Below are positions 34,462 to 43,143 of a stretch of DNA of 64,000 nucleotides, piece after piece; the first letter of the stretch is position 1, and each line of letters opens with the position of its first letter. A program made the translations under genes and the position numbers. The stretch comes from an uncultured Bacteroidales bacterium (GTDB lineage: Bacteria; Bacteroidota; Bacteroidia; Bacteroidales; UBA932). Where the stretch lies: NCBI GenBank assembly GCA_944322585.1, contig CALUPB010000010.1:1-64000 (forward strand), in the 5' to 3' direction. The notes under the pieces were generated by a model. The model searched no databases and was not told where the DNA came from. It saw nothing but the letters and a program-made list of their open reading frames with translations.

Positions 34462-34929
34462 CTATAAAGTTATGTCAAGTATTTCGAACCTGATTATACC
34501 GGAAGGCACATGAGCCTCGACGGTCTCGCCCTTTGAATGTCCCATCAGGGCTTTCCCGATAGGCGTGGTAGCCGCCAGCTTGCCATGGGCGAAGTCAGCC
34601 TCGCTCTCCCCGACCAGGGTGAACTCCATCACGGCGCCGTTGTTGAGGTTCTTGACCTTCACCTTGTTGAGCATCTGCACCTTTTCCGTCCCTATCTGGG
34701 ATTCGTCGATCACCCGGGCATTCGCCACCAGATCCTGGAGCTTGGAGATGTTGAGTTCCAACAGCCCCTGCGCTTCACGCGCAGCCTCATACTCCGCATT
34801 TTCGGAAAGGTCACCCTTATCCCTTGCCTCTGCAATCTGTGCGGAAATCACGGGACGCTGAGCCACGGCATCAGCCAGTTCTTTCTTCAGCTTGTCCAGA
34901 CCCTCCTGGGTCATATAATGAATAGCCAT
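34462..34929 (-). CDS. greA: Transcription elongation factor GreA
   Basis: A 155-residue protein with the N-terminal coiled coil (residues 6-75) whose tip carries the acidic residues (ARDKGDLSENAEYEAAREAQ) that stimulate RNA cleavage in backtracked polymerase. It also has the C-terminal FKBP-like domain (about 80-155, with LAATTPIGKALMGHSKGETV). It is the first gene of a greA-HIT-thioredoxin-like operon. The 227 bp upstream contain no gene except the end of the 51-codon small frame beyond it. Confidence 0.95.
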   Translation of the reverse strand: MAIHYMTQEGLDKLKKELADAVAQRPVISAQIAEARDKGDLSENAEYEAAREAQGLLELNISKLQDLVANARVIDESQIGTEKVQMLNKVKVKNLNNGAVMEFTLVGESEADFAHGKLAATTPIGKALMGHSKGETVEAHVPSGIIRFEILDITL

Positions 34930-35139
34930 AATCGTAAAATTTAATGTCAGTCCTGCAAAATAAAACTCCTGAAACCTTGCGGCTCGTGGAGATACAAATT
35001 AAAAAGGAGTCCTGTTGTATTCCTACACAGAACCCTTTCCATGCAAATATAGCAATTTTATTTCATTCCCCACCCTGACGCCGGCTAAATTTTCAGACTC
35101 CGCGTAAAGTCCTGCCGGCATACATTCAAAACAGCTTCC

Positions 35140-35174
35140 AAATTCAAGGCAGAGTCTCAACAATCCTTGAATTT
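35140..35174. repeat. Inverted repeat at the end of the ribF/small-gene unit
   Basis: AAATTCAAGG (35140-35149) and CCTTGAATTT (35165-35174) form a perfect 10-bp stem with a 15-nt loop spanning the small gene's stop codon. No U-rich run follows on either strand, so it is a weak terminator candidate for the glycogen-ribF operon. Confidence 0.4.
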
Positions 35175-35312
35175 CGGAGACATTATCTCGGAATATACGA
35201 TCAGTTTCTTCAGATCCTCCTTTCCGATGATAACGGATTTTCCCTGTTTCCGGCCGGCAACGGCATCAGTCTCCTGCATCTCCGTCCTGAGACTGTCCTC
35301 ATCTTTCTCCAT
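35157..35312 (-). CDS. Conserved-looking 51-residue small protein
   Basis: An ATG at 35312, within the end of ribF (14-bp overlap, different frame), opens a 51-codon frame ending in TGA at 35157-35159. The N-terminal half is acidic (MEKDEDSLRTEMQE); the C-terminal half reads SVIIGKEDLKKLIVYSEIMS followed by PKFKDC. The latter recalls short proteins of Bacteroidales ending in a SEI(L/M)xPKF motif, from memory only. There is no signal peptide or membrane segment, so it is likely cytoplasmic. The function is unknown; it is below the usual length cut-off of gene callers. Confidence 0.6.
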   Translation of the reverse strand: MEKDEDSLRTEMQETDAVAGRKQGKSVIIGKEDLKKLIVYSEIMSPKFKDC

Positions 35313-36201
35313 ATTCCGATCTTATTAAATCCATACAGAAATTCCTGTCCTTCGACAGCTGCTCCTTCAGGGCAGCCATGGAACCGAACCTTATTTCATT
35401 CCGGATCTTCCTGACAAAGGAAATGCTTATGTCAAGTCCGTATATGTCCTCGTCGAAACCGAATATGTGGGTCTCTATCGTCCTGGAATTCCCTTCCCTC
35501 ACAGTAGGGCGGTTGCCTATATTGCACATGCCGTAATACTGCCCGCCGGATGCCGACACTCTGACGAGATAGGCCCCGTTACCGGGGATTATCTTCAGAG
35601 GCTCGTACAGTTCCATGTTGGCTGTCGGGAAACCCATCATCTTGCCGAGATGTTCTCCGGAGACCACCACCCCTGTCAGCCGGTAGCTGTATCCGAGCAT
35701 TCCGGCAGCCGTCTCCATCTCACCGGCTTCGATCATCGCCCTTATCCAGGTGGAACTGACCGCTGTCCCTGTATCCGAAGCCAGCCTGTCCGCGACAATG
35801 ACTTCAAGTCCGGTCCTCTCTGCAGCCTGCATAGCCTCCTCCACATTCCGGCAGTCGCATCCGACCCTATTGTCATACCCGAGAACGACGGTATCCCCAC
35901 CGAACCTGGCAGCGACATAATCCCTGAAATATTCCTCAGCTGTCAGCCGGCTGAACTCCTTAGTGAATTCGATGACCTCTATCCTGTCGACCCCGAGCCC
36001 GAGTATCAGCTCTTTCTTCTCGTCAAGGGAAGTGAGGAGGCGGAGGGACGAGGCGTCACTCTGGAGCACATTGCGCGGATGAGGCCAGAACGTGACGACC
36101 AGACTTTGCCCGCCACGCGCCCGGGCCGTCTCCACAAGACGGTTCAACACAAGACGGTGTCCGGCATGGACACCGTCGAAAAATCCGGTCGCTACAACCA
36201 T
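35299..36201 (-). CDS. ribF: Bifunctional riboflavin kinase/FAD synthetase
   Basis: The 300-residue cytoplasmic enzyme makes FMN from riboflavin and then FAD. The N-terminal nucleotidyltransferase domain (1-165) carries TGFFDGVHAGHR and VVTFWPHPRNV; the C-terminal flavokinase domain (about 172-300) carries GKMMGFPTANMEL and MCNIGNRPTV. The start overlaps the end of the glycogen phosphorylase fusion by 10 bp, so it is probably translated from the tail of the glycogen operon message. Confidence 0.94.
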   Translation of the reverse strand: MVVATGFFDGVHAGHRLVLNRLVETARARGGQSLVVTFWPHPRNVLQSDASSLRLLTSLDEKKELILGLGVDRIEVIEFTKEFSRLTAEEYFRDYVAARFGGDTVVLGYDNRVGCDCRNVEEAMQAAERTGLEVIVADRLASDTGTAVSSTWIRAMIEAGEMETAAGMLGYSYRLTGVVVSGEHLGKMMGFPTANMELYEPLKIIPGNGAYLVRVSASGGQYYGMCNIGNRPTVREGNSRTIETHIFGFDEDIYGLDISISFVRKIRNEIRFGSMAALKEQLSKDRNFCMDLIRSEYGER

Positions 36202-39200
36202 CTTACAAGTTCAAAATCCTGTCTGTGAGGCAGAAGAGGGTTCTTGGCATATATTCTGGCTGCTACCTGATACATACCTGTCGTCTGAGGCAGGAGGGAT
36301 GCCTGATACCTGACCGTTCCGTCGTTGCTCTCCACAGGAACGAATTCGAATCTTTCCTGTATATGAAGCTGTCCCTTGTTGTCCGATGTCGCAAAAAGAT
36401 ATTCCACACCCACATCGTCAGGCTGCAGGTCTCCCATACTGAGCACGACCTCTGCCTTAAACTCCTTGCCGAGGGCTATGTCCTGATGCGAACTGTCCGG
36501 CTTGACCATGGATATTACACCGACATTCTGCCACTCCCTGCGGAGATGCTTCTTCCATGCAGCAATCTCCCGGGCCACCTTGTAGTCATCCGCCACAAGG
36601 GAAGCAGTCCTGGCGGACTGAGGGACATAATACTGGTTGATGTAGTCGGTAAGCATCCTGTTGGTGGTGAAATTGCATGCTACCTGCGCCACGGTGTTCT
36701 TGATGAACTCTATCCACTCCGATGAACGGCCGTCCGCATCCACATTATAGAAAGCAGGCGCAATCTCGTTTTCTATTGTAGCGTATATAGTGGCTGCATC
36801 CAGTTCGTCCTGATAATTCTGGTCATCGTATGTCCTCTCCATAGGCAAAGCCCATCCGGCTCCCGGCCTGTAGCCTTCGACCCACCAGCCGTCGAGCACC
36901 GAGAAATGCATCACACCGTTCATGGAAGCCTTCTCCCCGGAAGTACCGGAAGCCTCCTGAGGACGGGTCGGGTTGTTCATCCACACGTCCACTCCCTGTA
37001 CCAGATACTTCGCGAGGGTGATGTCATAGTCAGGCACAAAGACGATCCTGCCTATGAACCTGTCCATCTTGGACACATCCACTATCATCTTGATAAGATC
37101 CTGTCCGGCCTTGTCGGCAGGGTGGGCCTTCCCGGCAAAGATGAACTGGACAGGCCTGTCCGGATCGTTCACTATCTCGTTGAGTCTGTCAAGATCGCGG
37201 AAAAGCAGATGAGCCCTCTTGTAGGTTGCGAACCTCCTCGCAAAGCCTATCGTCAGCACATCGTCGCGGAGAGTATCCTTGATGGTGACTATCTGCTTAG
37301 GGGAATAATGGTTGGTCGCAGCCGGATCGGAAAGCCTTTCCTTGATCTCGTCGATGAGCCGTTTGCGCAGAGCTGTCCTTACCTTCCAGATTTCAGCATC
37401 AGGGACCTTGTATATCCCTTCGAAGCAGGACTTGTCATAATGGTGTGTCCTGAATTCGTCACCGAACACCTTTGAATGTATGTCCTTCCATTCCCGAGCC
37501 GTCCATGTCGGGTAGTGCACACCGTTGGTGACATAGCTGACATAAAGTTCTTCAGGAAGATAACCCGGCCACATGTTGGAGAACATCTTTCTCGTGACTT
37601 CGCCGTGCAGCCATGACACTCCGTTCATGTTCTGCGACATGTTGGCGGCAAGGATGCTCATGGAGAACTTCTCGTTCACATCCTCCCCGTTGATCTTGCC
37701 GAGCCCCATCATGGTAGTCCAGTCTATCTTGAGACGCTGAGGATAGTGTCCGATATATTTACGCAGAAGTCCCTCATCGAAAGTGTCATGCCCGGCCGGC
37801 ACCGGCGTATGTGTAGTGAACAGTGAAGACGCCCTGACGACCTCCAGAGCCTCAGGATAGTCGAGATTGTCATTGTTTATGTACTCCCTGAGCCTTTCAA
37901 GGCCGGTAAAGGCTGCATGCCCTTCATTGCAGTGATATATTTCCGGATTCAGGCCGAGCCTGCGCAGGGCCCGTATACCGCCCACTCCGAGAAGGAGTTC
38001 CTGCTTCAGCCTGTTCTCCCAGTCCCCTCCGTACAGATGGTGGGTAACGCTTCTGTCTTCCTGCAGATTGTCCTCATAGTCCGTATCCATGAGATAAAGC
38101 TCCGTGCGTCCGACATCCACCCTCCACAGTCTTGCATTCAGGGTCCTTCCCGGGAAAGCGACGCTCACCGTCATCCAGTTGCCGTCGGCATCCCTCACCG
38201 GAAAGGCAGGGATTTTCATGAAATTCTGGGCATCGTATTTCGCCACCTGCTCTCCCTGGGCGGAAAGCATCTGGGTAAAATACCCGTACCTGTACAGAAG
38301 CCCGACCGCAACCATGTTGACATTCATGTCACTGGTTTCCTTGAGATAGTCTCCCGCAAGTATCCCGAGACCGCCGGAATATATCTTGAGGGAAGTGTCA
38401 AGCCCGTATTCCATGCAGAAATATGCTATGGACGGGGACTTGCGCCCGGCCTTGAGCGCCATGTATCCGTCGAACTCGTCCATCACAGACTTCAGGCTTC
38501 CGAGGAACGCCGGGTCTTTCTCAAGTTCACGGTACCTTTTGAGCTTCACCTTGTCGAGCATGGCGATAGGATTTTCTCCTGAATCTTTCCATGCCTGTTC
38601 GTCAACAGCCTTGAAAAGTTCCTTTGCAGAATCATTCCAGCACCACCACAGATTACGGGAAAGGGTTTCAAGCCCTTTCAAACTGTCAGGAAGATGCCTT
38701 GACACGAATACACTGTTCCACGACGGCTGGTTGACATCTATTTTCTTGTAGTTCATAATCTTATCATCTCTTACTTCAGGGAAGGCCCCTTTCTCCGCTA
38801 TCACTTTCTCCAGTGCCTTGGAATAGGCCTCCTTATAATACACGATATTGTTTTCCCAGAGAGCGATCTCGGATACCTCTCCGGCATTCTTCATATAGTT
38901 TTTCCTTTCCTCCTTTGTGAGTCCGGCTATCTCCTTGACCCTCTTCACCACGGCATCCACGACATCCCCGTAATCGGAATCATCGCGAGGGATGACAGTG
39001 ATGCCAGGATGATCCCCTTTATAGTGCGTCTGTACCCAGAGTCCGAAACCGGCAAGAGTAGTGGTGGCCGTCGGTACCCTGAACGCCAGACTTTCGAGAG
39101 GGGTATACCCCCACGGCTCGTAATACGACGGGAACAGGGTCAGGTCAAGTCCCGCGAGGAGGTCATAGTAGGACATGTTGAAGACTCCGTCATTGCCGTT

Positions 39201-40427
39201 GAGATATGACGGGATGAAATACACCTTTACCTTGTCCCCCACTGCGTTCTTGAAATTCAGTTCGTCCAGCCTGCGTGATATGATGTCGTATTCCGGATCG
39301 ATCAGATAATGGGATGTCCTCGTGACATATGTGGAGCCGTTGCCGTTCATCTTGGCAAGCAGTTCCTTGTCAGGACCGTTGTTGCCGGAAGGTATCATGA
39401 TGAAGGCCTGGATGCTCTTCCCTTCAAAGGAAGAACGGTTAAGCCTGTCAAGGGCATCGATAAACACATCTATACCCTTGTTCCTCCATTCATACCGTCC
39501 GCCTATCCCCACAAAGATGGAATTCTGAGGCACCTCTTCCCCGGACATGGCCGTAGCGACTTCGACAAGTTTCGTCCTCGCTGCAGAACGTTTTGAAGCA
39601 TAGTCTTCCTCCGTCTGCGGAGTGAAACTGTTCTCGAAACCGTTCGGAGTCACCACATCGACGTCCCTCTGGAGGAACTGCCTGCACTCTTTGGCGGTTA
39701 TCTCGCTGACCGTGGTGAAAATATCGGAATTCTGAGCCGACTTCTTCTCAAGGGAATGTCTTGCAAGCACATTGAAATCCCTTGCCTTGGCATCTCCGTC
39801 GTAAAGGGACATCGAGTCATACAGAGGCAGATTGTTGCCGGCCAGACAGCGGCCGACAACCGTAGCATGTGTCGTGAAAACCGTCGCTATCGGAAGTCCG
39901 GCCCCTTTTATATAAAGGAGTCCCGCTCCCGTCATCCATTCATGGAACTGTGCCACTACCTTGTCAGACGGGCTGAGATTGTACCTGTAGAAACTCTCGA
40001 TTACCTTGCCGGCAGCAAAGCCGAAAAGCGCAGACTCCTTGTAGTCCCAGTTACCGGTCAGGGAATCCACCCCGAACCGTTTCCAGTACTCGGTCAGGAT
40101 ATCGTTCTGTCGTGTAAGGAACTGCTTGAAATCCACAAGAATGGCCGTCGGATGTCCCTGGACGTTCCATCTTCCGATACGGACACGCAATCCTTCCGAT
40201 GCCGCCTGCGATTTCCAGTCCCTGTACAGCAGAGGATCCTCAATGAAATCCGGATTGCTTTCGGTATCCATCCATACATCCGGGCCCACCAGAATATGGT
40301 GCCTTTTCAGTTCGGTCTTCAGATACAGGGACTTTGTCGCAAGGACAGTGTAAATCCCTCCTACCTTGTTGCAGACTTCCCAGCTGACTTCGAACAGGTA
40401 GTCAGGCCTGATCAATTCTTTATCCAT
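36192..40427 (-). CDS. Glycogen synthase (GT3)-alpha-glucan phosphorylase (GT35) fusion
   Basis: A 1411-residue fusion. Residues 1 to about 550 match eukaryote-type glycogen synthase (YLFEVSWEVCNKVGGIYTVL; FTTHATVVGRCLAGNNLPLY; FPSYYEPWGYTPLESLAF). From about 585 the protein is an alpha-glucan phosphorylase of the short archaeal/bacterial type (IAYFCMEYGLDTSLKIYSGG LGILAGDYLK; HCNEGHAAF), with the PLP lysine in GTSGEKASMNGVMHFSVLDG. One chain thus holds the opposing reactions of glucan extension and phosphorolysis. Such fusions are known in Bacteroidota. It abuts the GH57 stop (TAAATG). Confidence 0.9.
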   Translation of the reverse strand: MDKELIRPDYLFEVSWEVCNKVGGIYTVLATKSLYLKTELKRHHILVGPDVWMDTESNPDFIEDPLLYRDWKSQAASEGLRVRIGRWNVQGHPTAILVDFKQFLTRQNDILTEYWKRFGVDSLTGNWDYKESALFGFAAGKVIESFYRYNLSPSDKVVAQFHEWMTGAGLLYIKGAGLPIATVFTTHATVVGRCLAGNNLPLYDSMSLYDGDAKARDFNVLARHSLEKKSAQNSDIFTTVSEITAKECRQFLQRDVDVVTPNGFENSFTPQTEEDYASKRSAARTKLVEVATAMSGEEVPQNSIFVGIGGRYEWRNKGIDVFIDALDRLNRSSFEGKSIQAFIMIPSGNNGPDKELLAKMNGNGSTYVTRTSHYLIDPEYDIISRRLDELNFKNAVGDKVKVYFIPSYLNGNDGVFNMSYYDLLAGLDLTLFPSYYEPWGYTPLESLAFRVPTATTTLAGFGLWVQTHYKGDHPGITVIPRDDSDYGDVVDAVVKRVKEIAGLTKEERKNYMKNAGEVSEIALWENNIVYYKEAYSKALEKVIAEKGAFPEVRDDKIMNYKKIDVNQPSWNSVFVSRHLPDSLKGLETLSRNLWWCWNDSAKELFKAVDEQAWKDSGENPIAMLDKVKLKRYRELEKDPAFLGSLKSVMDEFDGYMALKAGRKSPSIAYFCMEYGLDTSLKIYSGGLGILAGDYLKETSDMNVNMVAVGLLYRYGYFTQMLSAQGEQVAKYDAQNFMKIPAFPVRDADGNWMTVSVAFPGRTLNARLWRVDVGRTELYLMDTDYEDNLQEDRSVTHHLYGGDWENRLKQELLLGVGGIRALRRLGLNPEIYHCNEGHAAFTGLERLREYINNDNLDYPEALEVVRASSLFTTHTPVPAGHDTFDEGLLRKYIGHYPQRLKIDWTTMMGLGKINGEDVNEKFSMSILAANMSQNMNGVSWLHGEVTRKMFSNMWPGYLPEELYVSYVTNGVHYPTWTAREWKDIHSKVFGDEFRTHHYDKSCFEGIYKVPDAEIWKVRTALRKRLIDEIKERLSDPAATNHYSPKQIVTIKDTLRDDVLTIGFARRFATYKRAHLLFRDLDRLNEIVNDPDRPVQFIFAGKAHPADKAGQDLIKMIVDVSKMDRFIGRIVFVPDYDITLAKYLVQGVDVWMNNPTRPQEASGTSGEKASMNGVMHFSVLDGWWVEGYRPGAGWALPMERTYDDQNYQDELDAATIYATIENEIAPAFYNVDADGRSSEWIEFIKNTVAQVACNFTTNRMLTDYINQYYVPQSARTASLVADDYKVAREIAAWKKHLRREWQNVGVISMVKPDSSHQDIALGKEFKAEVVLSMGDLQPDDVGVEYLFATSDNKGQLHIQERFEFVPVESNDGTVRYQASLLPQTTGMYQVAARIYAKNPLLPHRQDFELVRWL

Positions 40428-41831
40428 TTACTTCGCTTTCTTTGTTGTCTTTACGGCAGCCTTGGAAGACGTCTTCGGTACAGCTTTCTTCACAGTCTTT
40501 GCGGCCGCAGGCTTTGCGGCTTTCTCCGCCACCTTCCCTGCTGACTTAGGAGCTGACTTCTTCACAGTCTTTGCGGCCGGCCTGCCTGTCTTCCTTGCCG
40601 CGGTTTCTTTTTTTGGAGCGGCAAAGTTAGCATCAGAAACGGAATTTGCATCATCTACTCTCAAAATAAAATCGCTGAGAACATTCATATAATTTATAAA
40701 TGCCTCATATGGAGTATCATACGGATTGAAATATTTATGGACCGCCCCATCGGAGAAAAACTTCGTGCACATATAATAGAAGTGGTCGCTCTCCTGAAGG
40801 TGGCCGTAATCCGCCCACAGATCCTCATTGTTCACAAGAGCAAGTTTCTCCGAAAGACTGTAGAGCTTGTTGAAAGCCTCATTCTGCAGCTCGTTCCCGA
40901 GCCATGCAGTGACATCGCGTTCTTCGTCGGCCCATGATATGGCATCCGGCACATCCAGGACAGCGACCGGCTTATGTTTCCGGGTTGCCTCCGAAGGAGT
41001 GACGAACTCGAATTCCCCGTCTTTCAGCACGACTTCCGGCAAATATCTCATGAAATCGAAAATTCCGCTCTGCGCACTCTGATGCTCGCCGAAAGTCTCG
41101 TAATCCATGAACAGGTTGACAATCTCGTCATTCTCTGCAGCCTTCTTGACCCATCCGAGATACTTGTCTCCGGTAAGAGGCCAGTCCGACCAGTTCCTGT
41201 CGGAGAAACGGAAAGCGATGTCATCGCTGAGGGAAGAATTCTTCAGCAGGAGATTCAGTTTGGGTGCCAGAGCTCCGGAATATACATAGTTCGGGCTCTT
41301 CCATCCGAGGACATGCTTCGCCCCTTCCGTAAGCATTGTCCTGAACCCGAGGTCGTACACCATCTCCCCGATTGCATCGGAATAGATAAGCTCGGTGTTC
41401 CTGAATGTGGTCGGAACGACTCCGAAATAATGCTCTATGGCCGCCTTGTGCTTCAGTACCTGATGCTTGAACTCTGCAGGCGAAGCGAGAGAGGCAAGCG
41501 AATGGTAATATGTCTCGGAAAGGAACTCCACATTTCCCGTCTTCGCCAGCCTGCGGAAACTGTCCGTAACCTCCGGTGCATACCTTTCAAACTGTTCCAG
41601 AACCGATCCTGAAATGGAGAATGCCACCTTGAACTTCCCGTCATATTTCTTTATGAGTTCAAGGAGAAGTTCATTCATGGGAAGATAGCATTTCTGGGCG
41701 ACTCTTCTCAAGATTGTCCTGTTGGCGAAATCGTCATAATAATGGGAATCCTTCCCTATGTCGAAGAATCTATACAGTCTCAATCTGTTCGGCTGATGCA
41801 CCTGGAAATACAGGCATAAACTTTTTTTCAT
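40428..41831 (-). CDS. GH57 alpha-amylase with a histone H1-like basic tail
   Basis: The 467-residue protein's residues 1 to about 395 are a GH57 barrel: LYFQVHQPNRLRLYRFFD with the N-terminal HQP motif, AFSISGSVLEQ, the nucleophile region FRNTELIYSD and the acid region FMDYETFGEHQS. Family members hydrolyse or transfer alpha-glucans in the cytoplasm. After about 410 the sequence becomes a low-complexity tail of about 60 residues made of Lys, Ala, Pro, Thr and Val (PAAKTVKKSAPKSAGK and similar to the end, KAAVKTTKKAK), like histone H1 tails. Such a tail may bind DNA, RNA or the polyanionic surface of other molecules. It lies 22 bp after the GT4 gene. Confidence 0.88.
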   Translation of the reverse strand: MKKSLCLYFQVHQPNRLRLYRFFDIGKDSHYYDDFANRTILRRVAQKCYLPMNELLLELIKKYDGKFKVAFSISGSVLEQFERYAPEVTDSFRRLAKTGNVEFLSETYYHSLASLASPAEFKHQVLKHKAAIEHYFGVVPTTFRNTELIYSDAIGEMVYDLGFRTMLTEGAKHVLGWKSPNYVYSGALAPKLNLLLKNSSLSDDIAFRFSDRNWSDWPLTGDKYLGWVKKAAENDEIVNLFMDYETFGEHQSAQSGIFDFMRYLPEVVLKDGEFEFVTPSEATRKHKPVAVLDVPDAISWADEERDVTAWLGNELQNEAFNKLYSLSEKLALVNNEDLWADYGHLQESDHFYYMCTKFFSDGAVHKYFNPYDTPYEAFINYMNVLSDFILRVDDANSVSDANFAAPKKETAARKTGRPAAKTVKKSAPKSAGKVAEKAAKPAAAKTVKKAVPKTSSKAAVKTTKKAK

Positions 41832-41853
41832 TGTTTATAGGTTTAAGTAATTA

Positions 41854-43143
41854 CTATTTTATCACAGATTCATAAACTTTCCTGATCTTGGAAGCCGCAT
41901 TGGTCCATTTCAGGGCATTCACCTCGTCATGGCCGCAACGTGAAGCAAGGGCGGCAATCGCCGGATAGTTCAGAAGTCCGTAGATGGCATCCGACATCGC
42001 GTCGACATCCCAGAAATCCACCTTGAGTGCATATTTCAACACTTCCGCACATCCCGACTGCTTGGATATGACCGACGGCACATATGTCTGCATCGCCTCA
42101 AGAGGGGATATCCCGAACGGCTCGGAAATGGACGGCATCACATACACGTCAGAAAGGGCGAACATCTTCTGCACCTCCTGGCCGCGAAGGAATCCCGTAA
42201 AATGGAACCTGTCGGAAATCCCGAGCCTTGCCACGTGGCGGATGCACCGGTTGAGCATGTCACCGTTGCCCGCCATCACGAACCGGACATGAGGGCAGCG
42301 TTTGAGAACCTTGGCGGCAGCCTCTATGAAATATTCCGGGCCTTTCTGGTATGTGACCCTCCCGAGGAAAGTCACGACCTTGTCCCTGACACCCCTTTCC
42401 ACATTCAGGTTCTCCCTCCCGCTGAAATCCACGGCGTTGTGCACCGTCACCACCTTGTCCGGAGATATCCCGTACTTGTTGATGACAATGTTCCTTGTAA
42501 GGTCGCTGACAGCAATCACCCTGTCCGCAGCCTCCATCCCCTTCTTCTCGAGGTCATACACTCTCGTGTCTATCCTGTCGTCGCTCGCCCTGTCGAAAGA
42601 GGTGGCGTGGACATGGACGACGAGAGGCTTGCCGGTAAGCTGCTTTGCGCCTATGCCAGCAAGATAGGTCAGCCAGTCATGGGCATGTATGACATCTATC
42701 TCGTCCCTGTGCTGGAGGGCTATCGTAGCGCCCACCATCGCATAACGTGCCACTTCCTCCATAAGGTTCGAGCCGTATTTGCCGGAAAACTTGTATTTCT
42801 GGCCGTACTGGATACGGAAGTCCTTAACCTGACGGCGTCTCTCCTCCTCGACCATCGTGGTGAAATCCTGCGGGTCGACATACGGAACCATATTCGACCC
42901 GATATGCACGAACTGCACCTTTCCGAGGAACTCGTCCACCGTAGTGCTCACCGTATCCACTGGCACATCGCTGGCATTGATAATCCGTACCGCACTCTGA
43001 TCCTCGTCTCCGGATGCCGAAGGCATCACGAAAAGCACCTCTACACCATTGGCAGCCAGTCCTTTGGTCATTCCGTAACAGGCTGTTCCGAGTCCGCCCG
43101 CAATATGGGGCGGAAACTCCCATCCGAACATCAGCACTTTCAT
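41854..43143 (-). CDS. GT4-type glycosyltransferase, glycogen-synthase-like
   Basis: A 429-residue GT-B protein. MKVLMFGWEFPPHIAGGLGT is the acceptor-side signature of this group, VIHAHDWLTYLAG and VVHVHATSFDR follow, and the nucleotide-sugar site is in VTFLGRVTYQKGPEYFIEAA and SISEPFGISPLEAMQ, with the ExxxxxxxE motif. It probably elongates alpha-1,4-glucan chains from ADP- or UDP-glucose in glycogen synthesis. The start overlaps the debranching-enzyme stop by 4 bp (ATGA). It is distinct from the GT3 half of the fusion, so the operon has two synthase modules. Confidence 0.85.
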   Translation of the reverse strand: MKVLMFGWEFPPHIAGGLGTACYGMTKGLAANGVEVLFVMPSASGDEDQSAVRIINASDVPVDTVSTTVDEFLGKVQFVHIGSNMVPYVDPQDFTTMVEEERRRQVKDFRIQYGQKYKFSGKYGSNLMEEVARYAMVGATIALQHRDEIDVIHAHDWLTYLAGIGAKQLTGKPLVVHVHATSFDRASDDRIDTRVYDLEKKGMEAADRVIAVSDLTRNIVINKYGISPDKVVTVHNAVDFSGRENLNVERGVRDKVVTFLGRVTYQKGPEYFIEAAAKVLKRCPHVRFVMAGNGDMLNRCIRHVARLGISDRFHFTGFLRGQEVQKMFALSDVYVMPSISEPFGISPLEAMQTYVPSVISKQSGCAEVLKYALKVDFWDVDAMSDAIYGLLNYPAIAALASRCGHDEVNALKWTNAASKIRKVYESVIK

